Source: an uncultured Saprospiraceae bacterium (GTDB lineage Bacteria; Bacteroidota; Bacteroidia; Chitinophagales; Saprospiraceae). Taken from it: DNA of 34,426 nucleotides. Each line of letters opens with the position of its first letter. Within the stretch, counting starts at the first letter, position 1. Shown here in pieces: positions 7,645 through 14,928 of the stretch. A program made the translations under genes and the position numbers. The notes under the pieces are model-generated. The model was given only the letters and a program-made list of their open reading frames with translations, was not told where the DNA came from and made no database searches. The DNA lies in contig CALJPQ010000018.1 in the NCBI GenBank assembly GCA_937980645.1, positions 1 to 34,426 of the forward strand, written 5' to 3'.

Positions 7645-7746
7645 ATGAAGAGAGTTATTTTTTTAAACACCTGCGGGCAGCCAACAGCATGCCTTCTGGC
7701 ATCGTTATGGCAGGTACCTGCAATAAAACAGAAATACCCTTCATGA
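7645..7746 (+). CDS. Possible 33-residue leader or small peptide overlapping the BamA-like gene
   Basis: An ORF of 33 codons begins at ATG 7645 with AGGAG six bases before it. It ends with a TGA that overlaps the next gene's ATG (ATGA, 7743-7746), a geometry typical of translational coupling. The peptide has a basic start, MKRVIFLN, then a Cys/Thr/Ser-bearing stretch TCGQPTACLLASLW, and a basic tail. It contains a 12-bp perfect palindrome in DNA (GCAGGTACCTGC, 7710-7721). It could be a regulatory leader, an unrelated small protein, or chance. Its closeness to the dehydratase-C-like gene makes a modified-peptide precursor conceivable but unproven. Bacteroidota rarely depend on Shine-Dalgarno sequences, so the AGGAG is weak support. 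Confidence 0.3.
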   Translation: MKRVIFLNTCGQPTACLLASLWQVPAIKQKYPS

Positions 7747-8888
7747 GAAGACTCCTACGCTCTGTGCTAGTGCTAGCTTTGACGGTGTTGCTCGCCTCTT
7801 CGCTGGCGGCTTTTTCGGACACGACAAGCAGCTGGCTCAACCGCGTCATTGCGCGTTTTACGCACGACGATCGGCCAGCGGAGAAGCCGCGTTTCTTAGT
7901 GTATCCTACTTTGGGCTACTCGCCGGAGACCAGTTGGGAGTTCGGCGCTGCCGGCTCCGTCCTTTTCCATGCAAAAAACAACCCTGATCGCAATCGCCTG
8001 AGCGAAATCACCATCTTCGGTTTTGGCACCGCGCGCGCCCAGTATGGCCTGTGGATAGACAATGCCGTCTATACCGACTGCGACCAGTGGATCATCCTGG
8101 GCCGCATGCGCTTTCAACGCTTTCCGCTGCTCTACTACGGCATTGGCCCGGAGGCTCCTGCAGAGGCGCCTACGGTCGTCAACGGAACGTACTTCTTGTT
8201 GCGGCAGCGCGCGTTTCGCCGTGTGGCGCGCAACTGGTTTTTGGGGCCGGAAATAGATGTGCAGTCGCTCACGCGCGTGGACTTTGGCGGCGAATACCTC
8301 ACCCGATCACTCCCAGAAGGCGCACAAGGCTCTACAAACTTCGGCATCGGACTTGGAACAGTCTATGACTCGCGCCCGAACATGCTCAACACCCGCAACG
8401 GGTGGTTCGCCGAACTCTCCTGGCTCCACTACGACCGCGCCTGGGGCAGCGACTACGGCTTCAACCTCTACTTCTCGGAGGTGCGCCGCTACAAGAGTAT
8501 GGGACGCGGACAGGTACTGGCCCTGCAGGCGCTGGGCAGCATCGTACAAGGCAATGCACCGTTCAACCAGCTGAGCCTCATGGGCAACGAGTCACTCATG
8601 CGCGGCTATTACACCGGCCGCTATCGCGACCGCCACTACTACGCTGCTCAGGCAGAATATCGGTTTCTGCCGCTTCCTTTCAGCGAGTACTTCGGCGCTG
8701 CGGCTTTTTTTGGCGTGGGCGCTGTAGCACCAACGTTTTCGGCAATGTCCTGGCGAAATGTGCGCTGGGCCGGCGGCGTTGGGCTGCGCTATCTGATTTT
8801 CCCCAAAAAAGATATTTTCGTTCGCCTCGACGTGGGCTTTACCCGCGAAGGGCCGGCGTTTTATCTGTTCACGGGAGAGGCATTTTGA
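7743..8888 (+). CDS. BamA/TamA-like outer membrane barrel protein without POTRA domains
   Basis: This 381-residue protein has a signal peptide (MRRLLRSVLVLALTVLLASSLAAF) and then goes straight into a surface-antigen (Omp85-type) barrel: 'PTLGYSPETSWEFGAAGSVLFH', repeated amphipathic strands, 'GIGLGTVYDSRPNMLNTRNGWFAELSW' (the strand pair following the GxxxxYDxRD/N-type motif), 'GNESLMRGYYTGRYRDRHYYAAQAEYRF' (the VRGF/Y-RDR-type lid loop motif) and a C-terminal strand ending in Phe. No POTRA repeats precede it, so it is probably not the essential BamA but one of the short accessory homologues common in Bacteroidota. The ATG at 7743 gives a proper signal peptide. The in-frame extension to 7518 crosses repeat DNA. 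Substrate unknown. Confidence 0.75.
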   Translation: MRRLLRSVLVLALTVLLASSLAAFSDTTSSWLNRVIARFTHDDRPAEKPRFLVYPTLGYSPETSWEFGAAGSVLFHAKNNPDRNRLSEITIFGFGTARAQYGLWIDNAVYTDCDQWIILGRMRFQRFPLLYYGIGPEAPAEAPTVVNGTYFLLRQRAFRRVARNWFLGPEIDVQSLTRVDFGGEYLTRSLPEGAQGSTNFGIGLGTVYDSRPNMLNTRNGWFAELSWLHYDRAWGSDYGFNLYFSEVRRYKSMGRGQVLALQALGSIVQGNAPFNQLSLMGNESLMRGYYTGRYRDRHYYAAQAEYRFLPLPFSEYFGAAAFFGVGAVAPTFSAMSWRNVRWAGGVGLRYLIFPKKDIFVRLDVGFTREGPAFYLFTGEAF

Positions 8889-9025
8889 GCACAGGAGGAA
8901 CAGATTTCCAGGCAAGAGCGCTGTGTCAATTGCTTGCGTCTATACAGCAGCGGGGTTTTAATCTTCCTCATCAGCTGAGTTTAAAATATCTGTAACCGAC
9001 ACCCAATCACTTATCTAAAGTGTTT

Positions 9026-9517
9026 ATGAAAGCCTGTGCACTTCTCCTGCTTTTTGCTCTTATGAATACCACCTGCACGACGCGCTACTACTTAGTGCGC
9101 CACGCTGAGCGCCTGGACAGCACCCCTGACTCGCCGCTCTCAGAGGCTGGGCATACCCGTGCCGAGGCCTTGCGCGATACGCTACTGAGCAAAAACATTC
9201 ACCGCATCTTTGCTTCCACATACGTACGTACCCAACAAACAGCGCGCCCGTTGGCCGATACGCTCGCCATGCCCATTACGCTTTACCGACCCGACACTAC
9301 CGCCGGATTGTTAGAACGCCTCCGAAACATCAGCGGCGAAAACATCCTCATCGTCGGTCATTCCGACAACATACCCGATCTCGTGCAAGGTCTGTGCGGC
9401 GAAACGGTCAGCATCGCCAACCGGGATTACGACAACCTCTTCGTCGTTACCGTGCGCAAAACAACGCGCACTCGACGAACGCTCCAACGCCTGACCTATG
9501 GGCCTCCTTCGCCCTGA
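9026..9517 (+). CDS. Histidine phosphatase superfamily protein (SixA/PGM-like), probably exported
   Basis: The 163-residue protein has the phosphohistidine motif YYLVRHAER (His26, Arg25), the downstream Arg of STYVRTQQTA (Arg68) and the second catalytic His in ILIVGHSDNIP (His112), so the active site is complete. The family removes phosphate from small metabolites or phosphoproteins, and the substrate cannot be told. Residues 1-17 are hydrophobic (MKACALLLLFALMNTTC). The Cys17 could be lipidated, although N-T-T-C is a poor lipobox. A GTG at 9020 is an alternative start adding two residues. The 137-nt gap before it contains nothing clear. Confidence 0.8.
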   Translation: MKACALLLLFALMNTTCTTRYYLVRHAERLDSTPDSPLSEAGHTRAEALRDTLLSKNIHRIFASTYVRTQQTARPLADTLAMPITLYRPDTTAGLLERLRNISGENILIVGHSDNIPDLVQGLCGETVSIANRDYDNLFVVTVRKTTRTRRTLQRLTYGPPSP

Positions 9518-9522
9518 ACGGC

Positions 9523-9669
9523 TTACGAAAAAATGCCGCGCGCCAACAGCCACGGCAAAATAAGCCACAGCAGCCCTTTCACCAGAAAGAACAGAAAGCC
9601 CCAAAAGCCCAGCCTTTTCACCCACACCAGCACCCGCTGGCGCCAGGGCATTTTTGGTTCGCTGCTCAT
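9523..9669 (-). CDS. 48-residue single-pass membrane protein, coupled to the IsdG-like gene
   Basis: The small ORF begins with ATG at 9669-9667, whose A is also the last base of the upstream gene's TGA (TGATG overlap), indicating translational coupling, and ends in TAA at 9523. The protein starts MSSEPKMPWRQRVLVWVKRL, a basic juxtamembrane segment. It continues with a Phe/Leu/Trp-rich hydrophobic stretch (about residues 21-43) and ends ARGIFS. The positive-inside rule predicts an N-terminus in the cytoplasm. I do not recognise a named family, though short Trp/Leu-rich proteins of this look occur in Bacteroidota. Its 3' end lies only 5 nt from the convergent phosphatase gene. Confidence 0.65.
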   Translation of the reverse strand: MSSEPKMPWRQRVLVWVKRLGFWGFLFFLVKGLLWLILPWLLARGIFS

Positions 9670-9998
9670 CAGTCCGTAATCACTTCATAGGTTTTAAATA
9701 CGGAAACCATCGGCGGCTTTTGGCCGCTCTCTTTAGCCTGGCGCACATCCTCGAAGCCGCGCTTGTGCCCTTCCAGAAATTCGGGCGAATTCGTCCAGGC
9801 CTTAAAGTGCTCTTCGCTATCCCAGTGACTCACCACTAAGTACGGCTCGCCCTCTTTTTGCGGCTTTAGCACGGACATGAAGCGGAAACCGGGCATGCGG
9901 TCAATGGCGCGCGCCCGGGTGCGAAACAAATCCTCGAAGCGCGAGGCGTAGTCGGCCTCGCAGGTGATGTAGTTGATGGCGACAAAACCCTTATTCAT
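9669..9998 (-). CDS. Antibiotic-biosynthesis-monooxygenase-fold protein, IsdG/HmoB-like haem monooxygenase
   Basis: The 109-residue protein has the dimeric ferredoxin-like ABM fold. Asn9, Trp68 and His78 line up in order and spacing with the Asn-Trp-His catalytic triad of IsdG-type haem-degrading enzymes, and the segment SHWDSEEHFKAWTNSPEF is the usual pattern around the Trp. It may release iron from haem in the cytoplasm. Some ABM proteins of this look have other roles, so substrate is inferred. A perfect -7 box (TACCTTTG on the minus strand, 10032-10039) lies 33 nt upstream. A tiny membrane protein gene overlaps its stop codon. Confidence 0.8.
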   Translation of the reverse strand: MNKGFVAINYITCEADYASRFEDLFRTRARAIDRMPGFRFMSVLKPQKEGEPYLVVSHWDSEEHFKAWTNSPEFLEGHKRGFEDVRQAKESGQKPPMVSVFKTYEVITD

Positions 9999-10031
9999 CT
10001 TGCGCTTATTTAGATTGATTTAACACAAGGG

Positions 10032-10039
10032 CAAAGGTA
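10032..10039 (-). promoter_or_regulatory. -7 promoter element (TACCTTTG) for the IsdG-like gene
   Basis: The minus strand reads TACCTTTG, a full match to TAnnTTTG, 33 nt before the start at 9998. Confidence 0.55.
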
Positions 10040-10095
10040 ATGGTCGCCGCAGGAGTGGCCAGCGGTTAACAGAAAAAAAATACGGGTGATTTTCC

Positions 10096-11304
10096 TCACC
10101 ATTGCAGAGCCTGTTCAAAGTCGGCGATGATGTCGGCGGGGTTTTCGATGCCTACCGATACGCGCACCAAGCCGTCGGTGATGCCGTTTTGCAGGCGCAG
10201 TTCGCGCGGGATGTTGAGGTGCGACGATGAGGCTGGGTGCAGCACGAGGGTGTCCACATCGCCCAGTGTGGGTGCTAAGGAGCAGAATTTCAGGCGGTTG
10301 ACGCATTGTAGGGCGGCCTCGAAGCCGTCGTTGAGCTCAAAGCTGAGCATGGCGCCGAAGCCACCGCGCATCTGCCGGCGGGCCAGTTCGGCGTCGGGGT
10401 GGGAGGGGAGGCCGGGGTAATTGACGCGGGCTACGGCGGGGTGTTGCTCTAAGTATTGGGCCAGGGCCATGGCGTTGGTACAGTGCCGTTCCATGCGGAG
10501 GGCCAGGGTTTTGAGGCCGTTGTGGGCAAGCCAGGCCTCGAAGGGTGAGCAGTTGGCACCGATGAGTTTGACGGCGCGCCACACGCGCTGGCGCGTGAGT
10601 GCGGCGTCGCGCCCAACGACGACGCCGGCAATGCTGTTGCCGTGTCCGTTAAGGAATTTGGTAGCCGAATGGACGACGAAGTCGGCCCCATAGGCGAGGG
10701 GCTGTTGTAGCAGCGGCGTGGCGAAGGTATTGTCCACGGCCAGCCAGGCGTCGTATTGGTGAGCCAGCCGGGCAATAGCCTCCAGGTCAATGCAGGCCAG
10801 CGTCGGGTTGGCGGGTGTTTCGGCATACACCATCCGGATGCGCGGATAGGTGCGCAGCGCCTGTTCCACCTGCTCCAGATCGCGCAGGTGGACGAAGTGA
10901 ACGCCCACGCCTAAGGGCTGGAGGATGTCGGCGAGCAGTTCGGTGGTGCCTCCATACAGGTTGCCCTGAGTGAGTATTTGGTCGCCGTTACGCAGCAGGC
11001 CCAGCAGCAGTGCCGCAATGGCAGACATGCCCGATGAGGTCATAACGCCATAGGCCTCGATGCCTGAGCCAAAGGCCTCCAGCTCAGCGATTTTTCGGGC
11101 GACGGTATCCGTAGTCGGGTTGCCGTAGCGGCTGTACGTGTGGGCCGTGGTCGGGTTTTGAAAGACCTTGATGCATTCATCCAGATTTTCAAAGGCAAAT
11201 GAGGACGTGGCGTAAATGGGCAGGATGTGTGGCGCGGTGGTGCGGTTTTCCGCCTGTTCTTTGGCCACAAAAGAGTCGGGGCGCATGGATGGCTGAGCAG
11301 TCAT
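10096..11304 (-). CDS. Cys/Met-metabolism PLP enzyme (cystathionine gamma-synthase/gamma-lyase type)
   Basis: This 402-residue fold-type I enzyme has all main family signatures: YSRYGNPT (57-64), the cofactor-stacking Tyr117 in NLYGGT, the PLP-ring Asp191 in AVDNTFATP, and the Schiff-base Lys216 in VVHSATKFLNGHGNS. The C-terminal PASSSHLNIP and GLVRVSVGIEN hold the carboxylate-binding Ser and Arg. The residue after the Tyr-Gly pair is Gly rather than the Cys seen in methionine gamma-lyases of the Pseudomonas type, which argues for cystathionine synthase or lyase chemistry, or O-acetylhomoserine sulfhydrylation. The exact reaction cannot be fixed. Together with the beta-synthase-like gene at 33195 it could provide transsulfuration, though the two are 22 kb apart. 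Confidence 0.85.
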   Translation of the reverse strand: MTAQPSMRPDSFVAKEQAENRTTAPHILPIYATSSFAFENLDECIKVFQNPTTAHTYSRYGNPTTDTVARKIAELEAFGSGIEAYGVMTSSGMSAIAALLLGLLRNGDQILTQGNLYGGTTELLADILQPLGVGVHFVHLRDLEQVEQALRTYPRIRMVYAETPANPTLACIDLEAIARLAHQYDAWLAVDNTFATPLLQQPLAYGADFVVHSATKFLNGHGNSIAGVVVGRDAALTRQRVWRAVKLIGANCSPFEAWLAHNGLKTLALRMERHCTNAMALAQYLEQHPAVARVNYPGLPSHPDAELARRQMRGGFGAMLSFELNDGFEAALQCVNRLKFCSLAPTLGDVDTLVLHPASSSHLNIPRELRLQNGITDGLVRVSVGIENPADIIADFEQALQW

Positions 11305-11459
11305 TGCAGTTGGCAGGCTGTTTTTTTAATGAAAGAATAGAACGTTTACTGTAAAAGGCCGGTGTAAGTTCGGATGCGTGAAGCGGAAGCAAAAGTTGCC
11401 GACTCCCGTGCTCATTGGCTGCGCAAAAATGCACCACACCATGGCCGCTGGGAGGCATG

Positions 11460-11467
11460 TATTTTTG
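11460..11467 (+). promoter_or_regulatory. -7 promoter element (TATTTTTG) for ctpA
   Basis: A full match to TAnnTTTG, 26 nt before the ATG at 11494. It lies inside the longer frame opened at 11374 and so supports the shorter start. Confidence 0.5.
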
Positions 11468-11493
11468 CTGTCTGTTTGAGCAACCTGTTTTTC

Positions 11494-13122
11494 ATGTCCG
11501 CACCTACAACATTGCAAACCCGACTTCCGCTCATTTTGGCCGGCGTTTTGGCCTTAGGAATGTTCATTGGCCAGAAACTGCCGCGCTACGATGGTCATCT
11601 GTGGATAACGCCAGCGGCTTATCGCCTTTCGGCGACGCGAGGCCCCATAGAGGAGATCTTGCGTTACATCGAAGCCCGATACGTGGACTCCGTTTCTATG
11701 GAGCGCCTCCAGGAGGATGCCATTCACGACCTGCTGGCTCAGCTCGACCCGCATTCAGCATACATTTCACCTGAAGAGTTAAGCCTGCAGGAAGAGATGA
11801 TGAAGGGTAGTTTTGAGGGCATCGGCGTAGAGTTTTTAATTGTGAACGACACCATACAGGTTGTTTCGGTCATCCCTGGCGGGCCTTCGGAGCGGGCGGG
11901 CCTAATGGCCGGCGATAAAATTGTATCTGTGAGCGATACTGTTTTGGCTGGCAAAGGCATTACCAGTGCGGAGGTCGTCCGCCGACTGCGCGGCCCGAAG
12001 GGAAGCACGGTACGCCTCGGTATTTTGCGCGGCCGCGAGGGGAGGCTGCGCTCTTTTACTATCGAGCGCGATGTCATTCCGGTGCACAGTGTGGACGCCG
12101 CCTATATGCTCGACGATCGGACGGGCTACGTCAAGATCAATCGCTTCAGCGCCACCACGCAGCAGGAATTCATGGAGGCCATAGAGCGCATGGTAAAAAA
12201 GGAAGGCATGAAGCACTTAGTACTCGACCTGCGCGGCAACCCGGGCGGCTACTTGACGGAGGCTACTGACCTGCTGAGCCAGTTCTTCCCTAAAGGCAAA
12301 CTTTTGGTGTACACTGAGGGACGCGCCGAGTCCCGGCAAGAGTACAAAAGCCACGGCCGCATCCGCTTCGACATTGCCAACATTGCCGTGCTGGTGGACG
12401 AAGGTTCAGCTTCCGCCAGCGAAATAGTAGCCGGCGCCGTGCAAGACCACGACCGCGGGTGGGTCATCGGGCGGCGCACCTTTGGCAAAGGCTTAGTGCA
12501 GGCCGAATACCCGCTGAGCAACGGCGGTGCTCTGCGGCTGACCACCTCGCGCTATTACACGCCCAGCGGGCGCTGCATCCAGCGTGCCTACAAAGACGCC
12601 CCCGACTACGATGGCGAACTGGAACGCCGACTCCACAATGGCGAACTGACCGACTCGGCCGCTCAGAAGGTAACCGATACCACGCGCTACTTCACCGGCG
12701 CCGGGCGCGTCGTCTATGGCGGTGGCGGTATTATGCCCGACGTGTTCATCCCGGCCGACACCTCTTTCATGAACGACTACTACCTTCAGGTGCTGCCCCA
12801 TCTTTCGCCTTTTGTGGCGCGCTGGCTGCAGGGGCAAAGCCGGCAGCAAATGCCCGCAGATGCTGTCGCCTTTGTCCGTCAGTACAACCCACCTGCCAAC
12901 CTGGCCCGCCAACTGGCCAACTACGCCGCCGAGCAGGGCGTGCCCTTCGACGCGCACCAATGGGAACGCTGTCGCTCCGAATTACAGCGGCAACTCAAAG
13001 CGCTCATTGCCCGGCAACTCTTCGAGCGCGAAGGCTACTACCGCGTCCTCAACGACGATGACCCGGCCGTCGAAAAAGCCCTCCAATTGCTGCGCAACGG
13101 CGCTGCACCAGGCCGTAAATGA
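11494..13122 (+). CDS. ctpA: C-terminal processing peptidase (S41, Tsp/CtpA family)
   Basis: This 542-residue periplasmic serine protease recognises and degrades or trims substrates from their C-termini. An N-terminal signal anchor (TRLPLILAGVLALGMFIGQ) is followed by the helical S41 N-domain (PIEEILRYIEARYVDSVS; LDPHSAYISPEE). A PDZ domain lies near residues 105-195, starting at GSFEGIGVEFLI. The catalytic core contains DLRGNPGGYLTEA, Ser305 in VDEGSASASEI and Lys332 in RRTFGKGLVQ, which form the Ser/Lys dyad. About 165 residues after the core, from the Tyr/Gly-rich 'GAGRVVYGGGGIMPD' on, match the C-terminal extension usual in Bacteroidota members. The start at 11494 gives a normal signal anchor and lies 26 nt after a perfect -7 box. 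Confidence 0.93.
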   Translation: MSAPTTLQTRLPLILAGVLALGMFIGQKLPRYDGHLWITPAAYRLSATRGPIEEILRYIEARYVDSVSMERLQEDAIHDLLAQLDPHSAYISPEELSLQEEMMKGSFEGIGVEFLIVNDTIQVVSVIPGGPSERAGLMAGDKIVSVSDTVLAGKGITSAEVVRRLRGPKGSTVRLGILRGREGRLRSFTIERDVIPVHSVDAAYMLDDRTGYVKINRFSATTQQEFMEAIERMVKKEGMKHLVLDLRGNPGGYLTEATDLLSQFFPKGKLLVYTEGRAESRQEYKSHGRIRFDIANIAVLVDEGSASASEIVAGAVQDHDRGWVIGRRTFGKGLVQAEYPLSNGGALRLTTSRYYTPSGRCIQRAYKDAPDYDGELERRLHNGELTDSAAQKVTDTTRYFTGAGRVVYGGGGIMPDVFIPADTSFMNDYYLQVLPHLSPFVARWLQGQSRQQMPADAVAFVRQYNPPANLARQLANYAAEQGVPFDAHQWERCRSELQRQLKALIARQLFEREGYYRVLNDDDPAVEKALQLLRNGAAPGRK

Positions 13123-13152
13123 AGACTGCCCCGCTGCGCTAAAAATTTGCCC

Positions 13153-13160
13153 TACTTTCG
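13153..13160 (+). promoter_or_regulatory. -7 promoter element (TACTTTCG) for the small lipoprotein
   Basis: TACTTTCG differs at one base from TAnnTTTG and lies 30 nt before the ATG at 13191, consistent with the other elements here. Confidence 0.4.
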
Positions 13161-13190
13161 CTGCCGCTAACGCAAACACAGAACTCGAGC

Positions 13191-13313
13191 ATGAACAGGA
13201 AGAACATGAAAATAAACGGCTGGCGCCTGCTCTTCTGGGCTTTAGTCATCGGTATGATGGTGTTGGAGGCCTGCAGCCTCTTCAAGCCCAAATGCGATTG
13301 CCCAAAGTTTTAG
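13191..13313 (+). CDS. Small (40-residue) lipoprotein
   Basis: The peptide starts MNRKNMKINGWRLLFWALVI, a basic n-region and hydrophobic core. It has a lipobox-like LEAC with Cys28, and ends with SLFKPKCDCPKF, a Cys-Asp-Cys-Pro tail only 12 residues beyond the lipidated Cys. Tiny lipoproteins with a CxCP ending are widespread but uncharacterised in Bacteroidota, as far as I recall. It lies between ctpA (68 nt) and the pyruvate-kinase-like gene (41 nt). Met6 is an alternative start. The two tail cysteines could form a disulfide or bind metal, but that is speculation. Confidence 0.65.
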   Translation: MNRKNMKINGWRLLFWALVIGMMVLEACSLFKPKCDCPKF

Positions 13314-13354
13314 AGGGTTATCCATCGGGCTTCATTTTCGGAACATTTGCGACT

Positions 13355-14860
13355 ATGAAGGCGGCCGACACGTTGCGCGATGCGCTCCTGGCACTGCGCA
13401 CCAATATGCTCCGGGCAGAGCAGGAACACCAGCCCCTACTGGAGGCAGTGCATCCGCAGCAGCGCGTCAGTTCGCGCAACCTGTTGCACTACCTCTCGTT
13501 GCGCTGCCACGACCTGCGAGACTTGCAGGACGATCTGCATAACGCAGGTCTGTCCTCGTTGGCCAGCTGCGAAAGCCATGCCCTTTGCCAAGTAGAGGCC
13601 GTGCTCGAGCATTTAGGGGAAAACTTCACGGAGGGTACCTTTTGTGACTTTCCCACCGCTCGCCGCATCCTGCAGCAGCGGGCCACAGCCCTCTTCGGGC
13701 CGAAGGTGAACCCCCACATCCCGCACCTAATGGTTACTTTCGATACCCCTATGGCCGAAGATTACGCCCAGGTGAAGGCCCTGCTGCTGGCCGGTATGAA
13801 TGTGGCGCGCATCAACTGCGCGCACGACGACTCCGACACCTGGTTGGCCATGATCCGCAACGTGCGTAAAGCCGTGCGCGCTACCGGAAGGCCCTGCAAG
13901 GTGTATGTTGATTTGGCCGGCCCCAAAATCCGCACTGTACTGCTGGCCAAGGGCCGCAAACGCGGGCGCCTCAAAGTGCGCGAAAACGAGCACTTCCTGC
14001 TCGCAGACGAGCGCGCCCCTGTCCCACCCGATGCCAAAGCCGTCGGCTGCACGCTACCCGGTGCGGTGGCGGCCCTACGCCCGGGCGACCGCGTCCTTTT
14101 CGACGATGGCCTCTACGAGGCCGTCGTGGAAAAAGTGAACGGAAATGTCGCATCCCTGCGCTTAGTACGCGCCTCCGCCGCCAAACCGCGCATCCGGGCC
14201 GAAAAGGGCATCAACTTCCCCGATACCGCACTGCCTATCAGCAGCCTGACGGACTTTGACCGCTCCGTACTCCCCTTCGCCGCTCAATATGCCGATATTA
14301 TTGGCTTTTCCTTTGTACAGCGAGCAGAAGACGTGGCCCAATTGCAAACGCTGCTGCGCCAGATTACCCAACGGCCATTACCTATCGTGCTTAAGATGGA
14401 AACCTTTGACGCCGTACAAAACCTGCCCTCTTTGCTCTTTCAGGGCATGCATGAGGCTGTTTTCGGCGTCATGATTGCGCGCGGCGACTTAGCCGTCGAG
14501 ATCGGGTTCGAGCGCATGAGCGAAATTCAGGAAGAAATCCTCTGGCTGTGCGAAGCCGCGCACACTCCCGTCGTATGGGCCACCCAGGTACTCGAAACGC
14601 AGGCTAAAAGTGGCGTGGCCACGCGCGCCGAAGTAACCGATGCAGCCCGCGCCGCCCATGCCGAGTGTGTCATGCTCAATAAGGGTCGGTACCTGCTGGC
14701 CGTACTCAACTCGCTGCGCGACATCCTGCACCGCAGCGGAGGGCATCACCTCAAAAAGCGCTACATCTTCCGACCGTTGTCCATCGCCGAGCACTTCTTT
14801 CGGCCAGCGATACCCACCGCTGTTGCCCATGTGAAACGCCAGCGGAAATCTAAGCCATAG
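13355..14860 (+). CDS. Non-canonical pyruvate-kinase-like protein with helical N-terminal domain
   Basis: The 501-residue protein has an N-terminal helical region (1-110) with NLLHYLSLRCHDLRDLQDDL and GLSSLASCESHALCQVEAVLEHL, a pattern I associate with an alternative pyruvate kinase subfamily. The TIM barrel follows: VYVDLAGPKIRTV (184-195), the B-domain, KGINFPDTALP, IGFSFVQRAEDV, VLKMET with Lys347 and Glu349 (the PK catalytic Lys and Mg ligand positions), VMIARGDLAVE (372-382) and ATQVLETQ. Deviations are VTFDTP in place of TIGPAS, RINCAHD in place of RxNFSHG, and no C-terminal allosteric domain. Catalysis of PEP plus ADP to pyruvate plus ATP is plausible but not assured. Start chosen at ATG 13355; the open frame extends into ctpA and the small lipoprotein gene, where it cannot be used. 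Confidence 0.75.
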   Translation: MKAADTLRDALLALRTNMLRAEQEHQPLLEAVHPQQRVSSRNLLHYLSLRCHDLRDLQDDLHNAGLSSLASCESHALCQVEAVLEHLGENFTEGTFCDFPTARRILQQRATALFGPKVNPHIPHLMVTFDTPMAEDYAQVKALLLAGMNVARINCAHDDSDTWLAMIRNVRKAVRATGRPCKVYVDLAGPKIRTVLLAKGRKRGRLKVRENEHFLLADERAPVPPDAKAVGCTLPGAVAALRPGDRVLFDDGLYEAVVEKVNGNVASLRLVRASAAKPRIRAEKGINFPDTALPISSLTDFDRSVLPFAAQYADIIGFSFVQRAEDVAQLQTLLRQITQRPLPIVLKMETFDAVQNLPSLLFQGMHEAVFGVMIARGDLAVEIGFERMSEIQEEILWLCEAAHTPVVWATQVLETQAKSGVATRAEVTDAARAAHAECVMLNKGRYLLAVLNSLRDILHRSGGHHLKKRYIFRPLSIAEHFFRPAIPTAVAHVKRQRKSKP

Positions 14861-14928
14861 AGCTCATACCGGTTTCAAGCCGCGTGCTGCTGGGTCCCTA
14901 CCTTTCGTATTCGTTCAGCAAACAGGCA

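Noticed and set aside
7518..7742. N-terminal extension of the BamA-like protein
   Set aside because: It would place 75 mostly charged residues before an obvious signal peptide and starts inside the hairpin cluster.
6541..8888. A complete lanthipeptide or thiopeptide biosynthetic cluster
   Set aside because: Only one domain-like protein is visible; no dehydratase N-domain, cyclase, protease or exporter lies nearby, and the small ORF is not a convincing precursor.
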